Origin: JACCTH01 sp035281645 | GTDB taxonomy: Bacteria > Actinomycetota > Acidimicrobiia > Spongiisociales > ZC4RG35 | Length of the DNA: 64,000 nucleotides | Assembly: GCA_035281645.1 (NCBI GenBank) | Contig: DATEDN010000081.1 | Span: forward strand, 3,787 to 67,786 | Direction of reading: 5' to 3' | Shown: in pieces, positions 15,185-24,115 of the stretch | Numbering within the stretch: position 1 is the stretch's first letter | Layout: each line of letters begins with the position of its first letter | The notes under the pieces: model-generated | Seen by the model: only the letters and a program-made list of their open reading frames with translations | What the model was told of the DNA's origin: nothing | Databases searched by the model: none | Program-made: the position numbers and the translations under genes

Positions 15185-18100
15185 CTACGCCGAACTCCAC
15201 TGCCACACCAACTTTTCCTTTCTCGACGGGGCTTCGCACCCCGAAGACCTCGTCGCCGAGGCGGTCGACCTCGGCTATCGAGCGCTGGCTGTAACCGATC
15301 ACAACGGGTTTTACGGTGCGGTGCGGTTCTCCACTGCCGCGGCGGGGGCAGGGCTGCCGGCGGTCTACGGCACCGAGATCGGACTCAGCAAGACATCAGA
15401 CATCAGACTTCAGACGTCAGACGTCAGACATCAGATATCAGATCCACTCGCTCGGGCTGAAGAAAGAGATCGATCTGAAGTCTCAAGTCTGAAATCTGAT
15501 ATCTCAAGGAGGCGGGGGCGGACCAAGCGGATGCATGGGACCAAGCCGGTCGAGAAGGAACCGACAGATCACCTTCTTCTCCTTGCCGGTTCCCCAGCCG
15601 GCTACCGGGCCCTCTCCCAGTTGGTCTCCACCGCCCAGTTCCGGGGGGAGAAGGACCGACCGGTCTACCTCTGGGAGGACCTGGCACGCACCGCTGCGGC
15701 TACCCCCGAGATCGTGGCCTTGAGCGGTTGTCGGAAGGGCGCGGTGGCCAGGGCGGCGGCGAAGGGAGACCTGGCTGGAACGATGAGTGCAGCCATTCGC
15801 TTGCGAGAGTTGTTCGGTCGCCGTTTCTATCTCGAGATGTGGCATCACGGGATGCCGGAAGACGATGCTCGCAACGACCTGATCTGGGAAGTAGCGGGCC
15901 GGCTCAACCTGGGTGTGGTCGCCACCAACAACGTCCACTACCACCGCCGCCAGGATGCCGACCTATCCGAGGTGCTGGCGGCGGTCGGCGGACGCCGGTC
16001 GCTCGATCAGGCCGATGGGTTTCGCCCTGCCACCGACGAGCGTTATCTCAAGAGTCCCGAGGAAATGGGGCGACGCTTCGATAGATATCCGGGATCTATC
16101 TCGGCCGCAGTGCGTTTGGCCGAACGACTTACCTTCGATCTGAAACTGGTCGCCCCGAGGCTGCCCGACTTTCCGATGCCGGGTCATTTCCGTTCCGAGA
16201 TGGACTACCTCCGGCACCTCACCTGGGAAGGAGCCCGGGAGGTCTACCCCGGTCAAGGATTGGTCGATCCCACGGCCCGCCGGCGGCTCGAACACGAACT
16301 GGGCATTATCGAGCGCCTCGGGTTCGCCGGGTATTTCCTGGTGGTCTGGGACATCGTCAAATTCGCCCGGGGTCAAAACATCATGTGTCAGATCAGAGGC
16401 TCGGGCGCCGATTCGGCTGTCTGTCGATGTCTGGGTCTGACCCGGGTGGATCCGATCCGGCTGGGCTTGCCATTCGAGCGCTTTCTCTCCGAAGAGCGGG
16501 GTCGTCCCCCCGACATCGACTTGGATCTTGAAGCCGATCGAAGGGAAGAGGTGATCCAGTACTGCTACCGCCGATATGGCCGGGAACGGGCGGCGATGGT
16601 TGCCAACGTCATCACCTACCGGGCCCGGTCGGTGCTGCGTGACGTGGGCAAAGCTTTGGGGTTCACCCAGGCCCAGGTCGACGGCCTCTCCAAGTACGTC
16701 GACAGCCATGACGCGGCGGCCATCCGTGATGACACACCCTTGCCACCGGGGCTGACGGCCGAATTGCTCTATGACGTCTGCTGGCGGCTGGACGGATTTC
16801 CGCGTCATCTCGGGATTCATTCCGGAGGAATGGTCATTGCCGATCGCCCTCTCTCTCAGGTAGTGCCGCTCGAATGGGGAAGAATGGAGGGACGCTCGGT
16901 CCTGCAATGGGACAAGGATGACTGCGCGGCAATTGGCATCGTCAAATTCGACCTGCTCGGCCTGGGGATGCTCAATGCTCTCCACCTCACCGCCGACCTG
17001 ATCAAAGAGACTCACGGCATCGAAATCGACCTCGCCACGATCGAGCAAGAACCAGCTATCTACGAGATGTTGACCAAGGCCGACACGGTTGGCCTTTTCC
17101 AGGTGGAGTCAAGGGCGCAGATGGCGACTCTGCCACGCATGAAGCCCACCACCTTCTACGACCTGGCGGTCGAGGTGGCGTTGATTCGCCCGGGACCGAT
17201 CCAAGGGCAATCGGTTCATCCCTATCTCCGCCGTCGTAGCGGCGAGGAGCCGATTCGCTTTCCACACCCCCTCACCAAGCCGATCCTCGAGAAGACTCTC
17301 GGGGTTCCAATTTTCCAAGAGCAACTGATGGAACTGGCGCGGGTGTGCGCCGGTTTCGATGGCAATCAATCGGATCGGCTTCGCCAAGCGATGACTCACA
17401 AGCGGTCCGAGCAAGCGATGGAAAAGCTTCGAGAGGAAGTGTTTCTCGGGATGGCAGGAAGGGGCGTGGTCGGTGAGGCGGCCGAAGAGATCTGGGAAAA
17501 ATTGCAGGGGTTCGCCCACTTCGGCTTTCCCGAAAGCCATTCGGTCAGCTTTGCCTACATCGTCTATATGTCGGCCTGGTTGAAATATCACTGGCCGGCC
17601 GAGACCTTGGCCGGGCTGCTCAATGCCCAACCGATGGGGTTCTATAGCCCCAATAGCCTTGTCCAGGATGCCCGCCGCCACGGCGTGGAGACTCTGTCGC
17701 CGTGCGTCAATCGTTCTTATCACGACTGCACCATCGAAGCCTGGGAGGCCGATCCCGACGACCTCGTCACCTATTACGGGGTGTCGTGGAGGCGGGGAAG
17801 GGGAGCGCTCTCCGATCCCCTTCGCCCGGCAGTGGCAGTCCGCCTTGGCCTCAGATACGTCCGCAATCTGGGCACGAAGGAGATCGACCGGATCGAGGCA
17901 GCCCGCCAGATCGGCGGTCGTTTCGTCAATCCCGAGGACCTGGCGTTTCGCACCGGTTTGTCCGTCTCGGCCCTGGAGGGGCTGGCCGCCAGCGGTGCTC
18001 TGGCCGATCTCGGGATCGAGCGCCGGCAAGGGCTTTGGGCGGCTGGGCCTCTGTCTGAGATCGATCCGGGTCGTCTCCCACTCTCACCCGGCACCGAGTC

Positions 18101-18527
18101 GCCTTCCCTCTTGGCCATGGATACCGAGGAAGAACATCGTGCCGATCTTTGGTCGACAGGAGTCTCGCTGACTCATCCGATCCAGTTCATCCGCCCCCAG
18201 CTTCGCGCAGAAGGCTGTTTGACCGTGATGGAGGCTCTGGAGTTGAGACGCAACGGCAAGCTCGCCGAAGTGGGTGGGGTGATAACCCATCGCCAGCATC
18301 CCGGTACAGCGATGGGGGTTGTTTTCTTCAATTTGGAGGACGAAACCGGGATGTTGAACGTGGTGGTGCTCCCTGAGGTGTGGACCCGTAATCGCGAAGT
18401 GGCTCGCAAACGCCCGGCGATGGTTATCGGAGGTCGTCTGGAGTATCGCGACGGTGTCACCAACCTGGTTGCTCAGAGCTTTCGACCCTTGGGGGTGACG
18501 ACCCTGAAGTCGCGGGACTTCCGCTAG
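15177..18527 (+). CDS. dnaE2: Error-prone DNA polymerase III alpha DnaE2
   Basis: 1116-residue replicative-family polymerase acting with ImuA'/ImuB in SOS mutagenesis. The PHP domain starts YAELHCHTNFSFLDGASHP. The palm follows with RGSGADSAV and PDIDLDLEADRREEV (two catalytic Asp) and a third acidic motif IVKFDLLGLG. The finger/thumb motif RPGPIQGQSVHPYL and a C-terminal OB-fold region end the protein. I reject the frame-compatible ATG at 15120 because it would put the LexA box inside the coding region and the family begins at the PHP motif. Residues about 72-128 are an unusual insertion encoded by a palindromic repeat. The stop shares CTAG with the next convergent gene. Confidence 0.93.
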   Translation: MFDYAELHCHTNFSFLDGASHPEDLVAEAVDLGYRALAVTDHNGFYGAVRFSTAAAGAGLPAVYGTEIGLSKTSDIRLQTSDVRHQISDPLARAEERDRSEVSSLKSDISRRRGRTKRMHGTKPVEKEPTDHLLLLAGSPAGYRALSQLVSTAQFRGEKDRPVYLWEDLARTAAATPEIVALSGCRKGAVARAAAKGDLAGTMSAAIRLRELFGRRFYLEMWHHGMPEDDARNDLIWEVAGRLNLGVVATNNVHYHRRQDADLSEVLAAVGGRRSLDQADGFRPATDERYLKSPEEMGRRFDRYPGSISAAVRLAERLTFDLKLVAPRLPDFPMPGHFRSEMDYLRHLTWEGAREVYPGQGLVDPTARRRLEHELGIIERLGFAGYFLVVWDIVKFARGQNIMCQIRGSGADSAVCRCLGLTRVDPIRLGLPFERFLSEERGRPPDIDLDLEADRREEVIQYCYRRYGRERAAMVANVITYRARSVLRDVGKALGFTQAQVDGLSKYVDSHDAAAIRDDTPLPPGLTAELLYDVCWRLDGFPRHLGIHSGGMVIADRPLSQVVPLEWGRMEGRSVLQWDKDDCAAIGIVKFDLLGLGMLNALHLTADLIKETHGIEIDLATIEQEPAIYEMLTKADTVGLFQVESRAQMATLPRMKPTTFYDLAVEVALIRPGPIQGQSVHPYLRRRSGEEPIRFPHPLTKPILEKTLGVPIFQEQLMELARVCAGFDGNQSDRLRQAMTHKRSEQAMEKLREEVFLGMAGRGVVGEAAEEIWEKLQGFAHFGFPESHSVSFAYIVYMSAWLKYHWPAETLAGLLNAQPMGFYSPNSLVQDARRHGVETLSPCVNRSYHDCTIEAWEADPDDLVTYYGVSWRRGRGALSDPLRPAVAVRLGLRYVRNLGTKEIDRIEAARQIGGRFVNPEDLAFRTGLSVSALEGLAASGALADLGIERRQGLWAAGPLSEIDPGRLPLSPGTESPSLLAMDTEEEHRADLWSTGVSLTHPIQFIRPQLRAEGCLTVMEALELRRNGKLAEVGGVITHRQHPGTAMGVVFFNLEDETGMLNVVVLPEVWTRNREVARKRPAMVIGGRLEYRDGVTNLVAQSFRPLGVTTLKSRDFR
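15390..15507. repeat. Palindromic TCAGA-rich repeat inserted in frame within dnaE2
   Basis: The left arm (about 15390-15443) is a run of units of the form TCAGACA/TCAGACT/TCAGACG. The right arm (about 15471-15507) is a partial reverse complement, so the region can fold into an imperfect hairpin around a loop of about 27 bases. The reading frame stays open through it, giving SD-rich peptide units (TSDIR, TSDVR, ISDP, KSDIS). Low-complexity composition contrasts with the flanking PHP-domain codons. Confidence 0.75.
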
Positions 18528-19090
18528 GAGCAGCTCCAGTAGCCCCAGCCCGAACCCTGATAGACGATGTGAGCGGCAACGGCCACGTTCAATGCGGGGT
18601 CAAAAGGATCTGCCCCGGTGCCGAACCCCATCGCTTCGGTGGTTGCATTCCAATCCGAGGGGGCGATCTGAAACAACCCCAACAGACCCAAGTCGGGATT
18701 GACCAGGTCGACGTCGAAACGGGATAGGCACCAAGCCAGCCGGACTGCCTTATTGACATCGCTCGAGGCGAAGTTGTCCTCGATGAGACTTCGCAAAGCG
18801 ACCGAGTCGAGCCATCCGGTGTTCAGCTCGAGGGAAGTAGTGGATCGCGCGGTAACCGCCGGCGTGGTAGTCGGGGGGGCGGCCACTTCGGGAGCGGCGG
18901 CCTTGGTGCCCGCCATAGCGAGCCAACCCTGGGCAGAAACCGCACCGGCGGCTTCACCCCAGATAATTTGGCCACGAGTAGTTGAGGGAGTCAACGGCGG
19001 CGCCCCGGCGTTGAACGCGGCAAAGCCGGCGATGGCAAGAAGGATCACCGCCGACCACCCGGCCACGTACACAAAGCGATGGAAACTCAT
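18524..19090 (-). CDS. Exported transglycosylase-like (SLT-fold) protein lacking the catalytic Glu
   Basis: 188 residues with an N-terminal membrane anchor (about residues 7-28), a Pro/Thr/Ala-rich linker to about residue 95, and a C-terminal domain resembling actinobacterial transglycosylase domains (LGLFQIAPSDWNATTEAMGFG ... FDPALNVAVAAHIVYQGSGWGYWSCS). In related enzymes the motif AWCESR carries the catalytic Glu. Here it is AWCLSR, with codon CTA, at least two base changes from a Glu codon. The protein may bind wall glycan without cleaving it. The stop overlaps dnaE2 on CTAG. Confidence 0.78.
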   Translation of the reverse strand: MSFHRFVYVAGWSAVILLAIAGFAAFNAGAPPLTPSTTRGQIIWGEAAGAVSAQGWLAMAGTKAAAPEVAAPPTTTPAVTARSTTSLELNTGWLDSVALRSLIEDNFASSDVNKAVRLAWCLSRFDVDLVNPDLGLLGLFQIAPSDWNATTEAMGFGTGADPFDPALNVAVAAHIVYQGSGWGYWSCS

Positions 19091-19101
19091 GACTCCGCCC
19101 C

Positions 19102-19137
19102 GGACAAGCCATCCAACAGCCTGTCCGATTGCTGTTG
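19102..19137 (-). promoter_or_regulatory. Interleaved inverted repeats upstream of the transglycosylase-like gene
   Basis: CAACAGC (19114-19120) pairs with GCTGTTG (19131-19137), and GGACA (19102-19106) pairs with TGTCC (19122-19126). The two stems interleave, so they are alternatives or form a pseudoknot-like fold in the leader, ending 11 bases from the ATG. It could be an operator or an RNA control structure; I match it to no known riboswitch. Confidence 0.35.
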
Positions 19138-19171
19138 AAAATAAACAGGCCCAAAAGAAGGGGGCAAACCG

Positions 19172-20296
19172 CTATACGGCTGCTTTTCGCGCTCCGAGAA
19201 CGTCAATAGCTAACCCCCAACTAGCACTTGAGGGTTCCAGCATGTCGAAGTGGCGATCCTCGGATTCGAGAAGCTCGATGGCAGTTTGGTGCCGTCGAGC
19301 CGAGGACGCATAGGTGCGAATCGGATCGATCGGGACCAGGCGATCGAAGGGGCTGGCGATCACCACCGCCCGGCCCGAGCGGGGCAGACGATGGGCCGGC
19401 GAGTACTCGGAGGGGCGTGGGAGGGGGTCGGGGAGAAGTCGCATAAAGGTGTCTCCGGCCACTCCTTGAGCCCGAGCCGAGACCAGGTCGCAAAAGGGGG
19501 CGAGGGCGATCGTCAACCCTTGATGCTCGGTCCAGAGGGCCATCGTGGCCCCCGCCGAATGTCCCATGAGGACGACTTGATCGGCCGAAAACCCAGTCAG
19601 TTCAGGGATTTTGCGAATGGCGGCGGCTACGTCGGCGAAACTCTCTGGCCATCCCCCGCCGAGCCCGAGGCGGCGGTACTCGAGGTTGAAGGAGGCGATG
19701 CCTCTGCGCCAGAGGTCGGTGGCCAGGGACTCGGTGGTGTCTGCGGTCCACTCATGACGCCACAGCCCCCCATGGAGCAGGGCGACCAACTGCGAAGCTC
19801 CCTCGACCATCCGCAGATCGCCCGCCTGGTCGGGCAGCCGACCGTAGCGGAGCCGCTCGCTGGGGGTGGCGCTGCGGTTCAACAAGTGGCGGAGGGCCCA
19901 CCGATAGCCGTGGATTCCGCGTCCGTAGATTCGCTGCACTCCCTCGATCACGGAGTGTCGGCGCCAGCTCTCCCGCTCGAGAATGTTGCTGATGTGAACC
20001 TCCACAACAGGTATAGAGATGGCGGCCACGGCGTCGCCCAAAGTGCGCGAGTAGTGGGTGAGAGCCCCGGGATTGAGGACGATTCCGTCGAAGGCTCCCC
20101 CGGCCCCTGCAAGCGCTTCGAGCAGCTCTCCCTCGAGGTTGGACTGGAACATGCTGACTTCAATTGAGAGCCGGGCGGCGAATTGGGAGAGGTCTCGCCT
20201 CAGCTCGTCGAGAGTGGTCGACCCATAAATCTCTGGTGCTCTGGTGCCCAGGCGGTCGAGATGAGGTCCGTTGATCACCAGGTACCGCGGCATCAC
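19172..20296 (-). CDS. Fusion: type II dehydroquinase-like domain + alpha/beta hydrolase
   Basis: 374 residues in two parts. Residues 1-145 match type II 3-dehydroquinate dehydratase (LVINGPHLDRLGTR, PEIYGSTTLDEL, NPGALTHYS, VEVHISN). Two active-site positions differ from the family: Asn of NGPN is His, and Glu of TREPE is Ala. Residues about 155-374 are an alpha/beta hydrolase of the esterase/formamidase type, with the HGGLW oxyanion motif, GHSAGA nucleophile, Asp in SPFDRLVP and His in EDRHFDM. The first domain may be a repurposed or scaffold dehydratase. It runs towards the transglycosylase-like gene with an 81-base gap. Confidence 0.82.
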   Translation of the reverse strand: MMPRYLVINGPHLDRLGTRAPEIYGSTTLDELRRDLSQFAARLSIEVSMFQSNLEGELLEALAGAGGAFDGIVLNPGALTHYSRTLGDAVAAISIPVVEVHISNILERESWRRHSVIEGVQRIYGRGIHGYRWALRHLLNRSATPSERLRYGRLPDQAGDLRMVEGASQLVALLHGGLWRHEWTADTTESLATDLWRRGIASFNLEYRRLGLGGGWPESFADVAAAIRKIPELTGFSADQVVLMGHSAGATMALWTEHQGLTIALAPFCDLVSARAQGVAGDTFMRLLPDPLPRPSEYSPAHRLPRSGRAVVIASPFDRLVPIDPIRTYASSARRHQTAIELLESEDRHFDMLEPSSASWGLAIDVLGARKAAV

Positions 20297-20352
20297 GGCG
20301 ATCTTAGAAAGGGAGCACTACCCCAACAGGTCATCGAGAAACCACCGCTGCG

Positions 20353-21105
20353 ATGGCAAAATTGTCAGCGATGCGCCGCCCCATTGCCGTCCTCCTGATC
20401 GTGACCGCCTGTGGCGGGGCGCCGCTCTCGGGCGTGGGGGGACGATCCTCGGACTGGATCCGTGAGCCTACCCTCGCCACCACCGAGACCACTGCTCCTG
20501 ATGGTCCTTCCCTCGCCTCGGTGCACCGGACCGAGTGGTTCAACGGCGACTTGGCACCGGTGGGCGGGACGACTCCGGCCGAGATCATCGCCGGCGTCTA
20601 CACCAGGGCTCGGTCAAGTGATCCTTTCGTCCAGGCGACACCGGCTGAGATCGCGGCCGCGTTGCCAGGTATCGAGTTTCCCAGCCAGGTTCCCCCGGAG
20701 GTGCGATACATCACGAGCCAGCTCGTGTACGACCTCTCTCAGCTGACCCTCGCCACCGACCAGGTGGCCGCGTTCGGTCTCTGGTCGGTCGAGCCCTATA
20801 CGCGCTCGCGCTCTGTTGGCCAGCAAGCGGTGTTGACCGTCGTGAACGATCCCGAGGGCCTGGCGGCGATCTCCTCGGGACAGGCGGATACCAGCTGTGC
20901 TCGCTACATCGATCGCCAGGCTCAGTGTGCTGTGAGTACGGTGCGAGAACGTCCGGCTTGGGAGCTGGTCGACAACCTCGGGGTCACCCTGATCTGGTTC
21001 TCGGAGACCTATCGATACGAGCTTTTCTTGCGCTCAGGGGTGAATCGATCCCTGGTCCGGGAGATGGCCGAATCCGCTCGTCCGCTTTCCGCGCTTTCCT
21101 TCTGA
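20353..21105 (+). CDS. Hypothetical lipoprotein
   Basis: 250 residues. A short basic N-terminus, a hydrophobic core (PIAVLLIV) and the lipobox VTAC with Cys20 predict a lipoprotein anchored to the outer face of the membrane. The mature part begins with a Ser/Thr/Gly-rich linker, followed by an acidic folded region without recognisable motif; it has Cys residues near 180 and 191 (TSCARYIDRQAQC) that could form a disulfide. Start may be ATG 20353 or 20371; only the first gives a full-length signal sequence. Three bases separate it from the ABC transporter gene, so co-expression is likely. Confidence 0.7.
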   Translation: MAKLSAMRRPIAVLLIVTACGGAPLSGVGGRSSDWIREPTLATTETTAPDGPSLASVHRTEWFNGDLAPVGGTTPAEIIAGVYTRARSSDPFVQATPAEIAAALPGIEFPSQVPPEVRYITSQLVYDLSQLTLATDQVAAFGLWSVEPYTRSRSVGQQAVLTVVNDPEGLAAISSGQADTSCARYIDRQAQCAVSTVRERPAWELVDNLGVTLIWFSETYRYELFLRSGVNRSLVREMAESARPLSALSF

Positions 21106-21108
21106 TCG

Positions 21109-22992
21109 ATGTTTCACGGCCACGGCTGGAGCTATCTCCGCTTCGATCCCCAGCAAGAAACTAGCGAGCTCAATCGCGAGCTCCTGACCCGGGTTTGGCA
21201 CTACGGGCGGCCCTATCGGCGCCAGCTGGTCGGCATCATCTTTACGGTTTTTGCTACTGCCATCATCGGCGTACTCCCGCCCCTTCTCATTCGCCAGCTG
21301 ATCGACGTGGCGTTGCCGAATCGGGATTTGGGTCTGTTGACCCTGCTGGGGGCGGGGATGGTGCTCTTGCCTCTGATCAATTCCGGTATCGGTGTACTGC
21401 AGCGTTGGTGGTCGGCGCGAGCCGGGGAAGGGATCATCTATGACCTTCGTCGACAGCTCTACGCCCACCTGCAGCGAATGTCTCTGCGTTTCTTCACGTC
21501 GACTCGAACCGGCGAATTGATTTCGCGCGTCAACAGCGATGTGGTGGGGGCCCAACAAGCCATCACCGGCACGTTTCTCACCGTCTTTTCCAACCTGGTG
21601 TCGGTGAGCGTGATCCTGGTGGTGATGTTGCAAGCCGAGTGGCGGCTGACGTTGCTGGCTCTGATGGCCTTGCCTCTCTTCGCTTTGCCGGCCCGCCGGG
21701 TGGCCCGGATCCTGCGTCGATACACCGACGAGCAGATGGAAAAGAACGCCGCTATGTCCGTCATCCTGCAGGAGACGTTCAACATCTCCGGGGCTTTGCT
21801 GGTCAAGTTGTTTGGTCGAGAGCAGCGGGAGGTCGATCGCTACAGCCATGAGGCGGCGCAAGCGCGCGATCTGGGAGTGAAATCGGCGATGGTGGGGAGG
21901 TGGTTCTTCGCCACCCTGGGCCTGGTGGGGGCGATTGGGAGCGCTGTCGTTTTCTGGTTCGGCGGCTTCATGGTGATCCGCAATGAGCTCACCGTCGGGA
22001 CCGTCGTCATGTTCACGGGTCTTTTGGCGCAGCTGTACGGGCCGCTGAGCTCGCTCACCAATAGCCGGGTAGAGCTGGCCACCTCGCTGGTGAGCTTCGA
22101 GCGGGTGTTCGAGGTGCTTGACATGCAATCGGAACTGATCGAAGGAAAAGAGGACCTCTATCCGATCAAGGGCGACATCAGTTTTGACCGGGTGTCATTT
22201 CGTTATCAATCGGCAGAGCCGATCGGGCTCGAGGCCGTAAAACGCTCCGGACGCCGGGGAACCTTCGAGGTCGGTTTTGTTCCCCAGCAAGTCTCGACCC
22301 GTCCGTGGGCGATCGAAGATGTCAGCTTCGAGATCAAGGCGGGTGAGCTAGTGGCGTTGGTGGGGCCGAGCGGCGCCGGCAAAACGACGATTTCCTATTT
22401 GATCCCCCGTCTCTACGACGTCGACCTGGGTGCGATCAGGATCGACGGTCATGATGTGCGAGATTTGACCTTCAACTCCATCGCCCGAGGAATGGGGGTC
22501 GTCACCCAGGAGACTTATCTATTTCACGACACGATCGCGGCCAACCTTCGCTACGCCCGCGAAGACGCCACCGAGGACCAGCTCCAACAGGCGGCCGTGG
22601 CGGCGAACATCGCCGAGTTCGTCAATTCGCTTCCCGACGGATTCGAGACCGTGGTGGGAGAGCGGGGTTACCGTTTGTCGGGAGGCGAACGCCAGCGGAT
22701 GGCGATCGCCCGCGTCATCTTGAAGGATCCGGCGGTGCTGATCCTCGACGAGGCCACCTCACATCTCGACTCTCGCTCCGAGGCCCTGATCCAGGATGCG
22801 CTCGAAAAATTGATGGTGGGACGCACCTCGGTGGTTATCGCCCACCGGCTCTCCACCATCCTCGCCGCCGATCAAATCCTGGTTCTCGACCACGGCCGTT
22901 TGGTGGAGAAGGGAACCCACCGCGAGTTGATGGCGGGGAGTGGTCTCTATCGAGAGCTCTTCGAGACCCAGTTCCGGGCCGTCGCCAATTAG
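21109..22992 (+). CDS. ABC exporter (homodimeric half-transporter)
   Basis: 627-residue membrane transporter. Six helices in residues about 38-330 precede an ATPase domain with Walker A GPSGAGKTT, signature LSGGERQ, Walker B VLILDEATS with intact Glu, and the IAHRLST switch. All motifs are canonical, so it could work as a homodimer. An insertion of about 30 residues (IGLEAVKRSGRRGTFEVGFVPQQ) lies between the first beta strand of the ATPase domain and Walker A, which is uncommon. It starts directly after the lipoprotein gene. The stop overlaps the convergent Usp gene on TTAG. Substrate unknown; lipid or drug export is usual for the family. Confidence 0.9.
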   Translation: MFHGHGWSYLRFDPQQETSELNRELLTRVWHYGRPYRRQLVGIIFTVFATAIIGVLPPLLIRQLIDVALPNRDLGLLTLLGAGMVLLPLINSGIGVLQRWWSARAGEGIIYDLRRQLYAHLQRMSLRFFTSTRTGELISRVNSDVVGAQQAITGTFLTVFSNLVSVSVILVVMLQAEWRLTLLALMALPLFALPARRVARILRRYTDEQMEKNAAMSVILQETFNISGALLVKLFGREQREVDRYSHEAAQARDLGVKSAMVGRWFFATLGLVGAIGSAVVFWFGGFMVIRNELTVGTVVMFTGLLAQLYGPLSSLTNSRVELATSLVSFERVFEVLDMQSELIEGKEDLYPIKGDISFDRVSFRYQSAEPIGLEAVKRSGRRGTFEVGFVPQQVSTRPWAIEDVSFEIKAGELVALVGPSGAGKTTISYLIPRLYDVDLGAIRIDGHDVRDLTFNSIARGMGVVTQETYLFHDTIAANLRYAREDATEDQLQQAAVAANIAEFVNSLPDGFETVVGERGYRLSGGERQRMAIARVILKDPAVLILDEATSHLDSRSEALIQDALEKLMVGRTSVVIAHRLSTILAADQILVLDHGRLVEKGTHRELMAGSGLYRELFETQFRAVAN

Positions 22993-23525
22993 CCGCCGGG
23001 GTCCCAGGCGGGCTCTGGTTCGAAACCGGTCAGCACGAAGTCGCCAGTGTCCTCGGTTCGGGTGCCGGGAACCAGGACCAGCGGCACCTGACATCGCTCC
23101 ATGACCCTCACCGAGATACTCGTCCAGGCCTGCTCGGTGAAGAGGCGGCGAGTGGCCCCCATGATGATCGTATCGATGGCAAGCTCATGGGCAGTTCTGA
23201 TGATCGCCTCGGCGGGATCATCCCCCTCCACCAGGCGGATGGTGGCGGTGCGCGAGCGCGCGGCCAGCGCCGATACGAGAGGATCGACGATGCGCCTGCC
23301 TCGCTCTTCGAGATAGCGGGCAGCTTTCATCTCGGCCTGCTCGTCTCGCCGGGAGTCGTCGTCGAGGAGGGAGCGCCGCTCCTCGTCGTCGAGCGAAGCC
23401 AGGAAAGTGCGGGGCACCTGGATGACAGTCATGACCGTGATCGAGCCCTCGTCGACCAGCAGATCGCAGAAGTTGGCTACCGCAGACGGTGGCAGGACGC
23501 CGGTGGTGGCGACTAGCACGTGCAC
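22989..23525 (-). CDS. Universal stress protein-like (UspA fold)
   Basis: 178 residues from a GTG at 23525. A longer frame to 23576 exists but would overlap the start of the divergent reductase gene, and a TAACCT hexamer eight bases before this GTG supports the shorter start. The fold pattern is that of UspA: VHVLVATTG first strand, TIRLVEGDDPAEAIIRTAHELAIDTIIMGATRR nucleotide region, then CQVPLVLVPG. The GxxG-type ATP loop is only partly conserved, so ATP binding is uncertain. Probably a cytoplasmic stress or survival protein. It ends on TTAG shared with the ABC gene. Confidence 0.75.
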   Translation of the reverse strand: MHVLVATTGVLPPSAVANFCDLLVDEGSITVMTVIQVPRTFLASLDDEERRSLLDDDSRRDEQAEMKAARYLEERGRRIVDPLVSALAARSRTATIRLVEGDDPAEAIIRTAHELAIDTIIMGATRRLFTEQAWTSISVRVMERCQVPLVLVPGTRTEDTGDFVLTGFEPEPAWDPGG

Positions 23526-23575
23526 GTATCGGGAGGTTAGGTGGGCAGCTGCCTTTACCGCCCTCCCGAGCCACA

Positions 23576-24091
23576 ATGGAGTCGATGGATGCGGCGCTGC
23601 TCAATCAGGTGACCTGGATGATTCCCAACGCCCTCGCCCTGATCGGCTCGGCGGCGGGCGAGGAACAAAATGCGATGACGGCCTCATGGGTCACCCAGCT
23701 ATCCATGGAGCCGGTTCTGATCGGAGTCGGGGTTGACAACAAGGCAATCACCCATCGCCTGATCAACGAGGGCGGCGGATTCAGCGTCAACTTGTGGTCG
23801 CCGGATGACACCAAGGTCTTTGTCAAGTTCTCGAAGCCCGCCGTCTCCGAGAACGGCACGCTGAACGGGAGGCCGGTGCGCACGGCGGTGACTGGTGCTC
23901 CGGTCTTTGAGGAGGCGGTGGCCTGGATGGACTGTGCGGTCCGTCAGGCAATCGATCTCGGCACCCACACCCTATTTATCGGCGAGGTGGTGGGCGCCGA
24001 GGTAAACGTTCCCGACAGTCGGGCGGCGGCGGTATCGGACACCCGGATGAAGTACGGCGGGGTCAAGCGGGGCGGCCATCAGGTCATCTAG
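23576..24091 (+). CDS. Flavin reductase-like (DIM6/NTAB) FMN-binding protein
   Basis: 171 residues from ATG 23576 (alternatively 168 from 23585). Split-barrel flavin reductase pattern: ALALIGSAAGEEQNAMTASWVTQLSMEPVLIGVGV, then the INEGGGFSVNLWSPDD segment and a C-terminal HTLFIGEVVGAEV strand, the normal layout of DIM6/NTAB proteins that bind FMN and use NAD(P)H. It stands first in a same-strand run with the SDR, cofG and cofH genes, with 24 bases before the SDR start. A link to redox chemistry around deazaflavin metabolism is suggested by position only. Confidence 0.8.
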   Translation: MESMDAALLNQVTWMIPNALALIGSAAGEEQNAMTASWVTQLSMEPVLIGVGVDNKAITHRLINEGGGFSVNLWSPDDTKVFVKFSKPAVSENGTLNGRPVRTAVTGAPVFEEAVAWMDCAVRQAIDLGTHTLFIGEVVGAEVNVPDSRAAAVSDTRMKYGGVKRGGHQVI

Positions 24092-24115
24092 CGGGCACAG
24101 GTAACGTCGAAGCCG

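Noticed and set aside
15390..15443. Possible CRISPR-like or satellite array
   Set aside because: Units are only about 9-10 bases with no unique spacers, and the region lies inside an intact dnaE2 reading frame.
21034..22128. Long open frame on the minus strand (364 codons)
   Set aside because: It is antisense to the conserved ABC exporter; its product is low-complexity, rich in His, Gln and Arg, as expected from a high-GC shadow frame.
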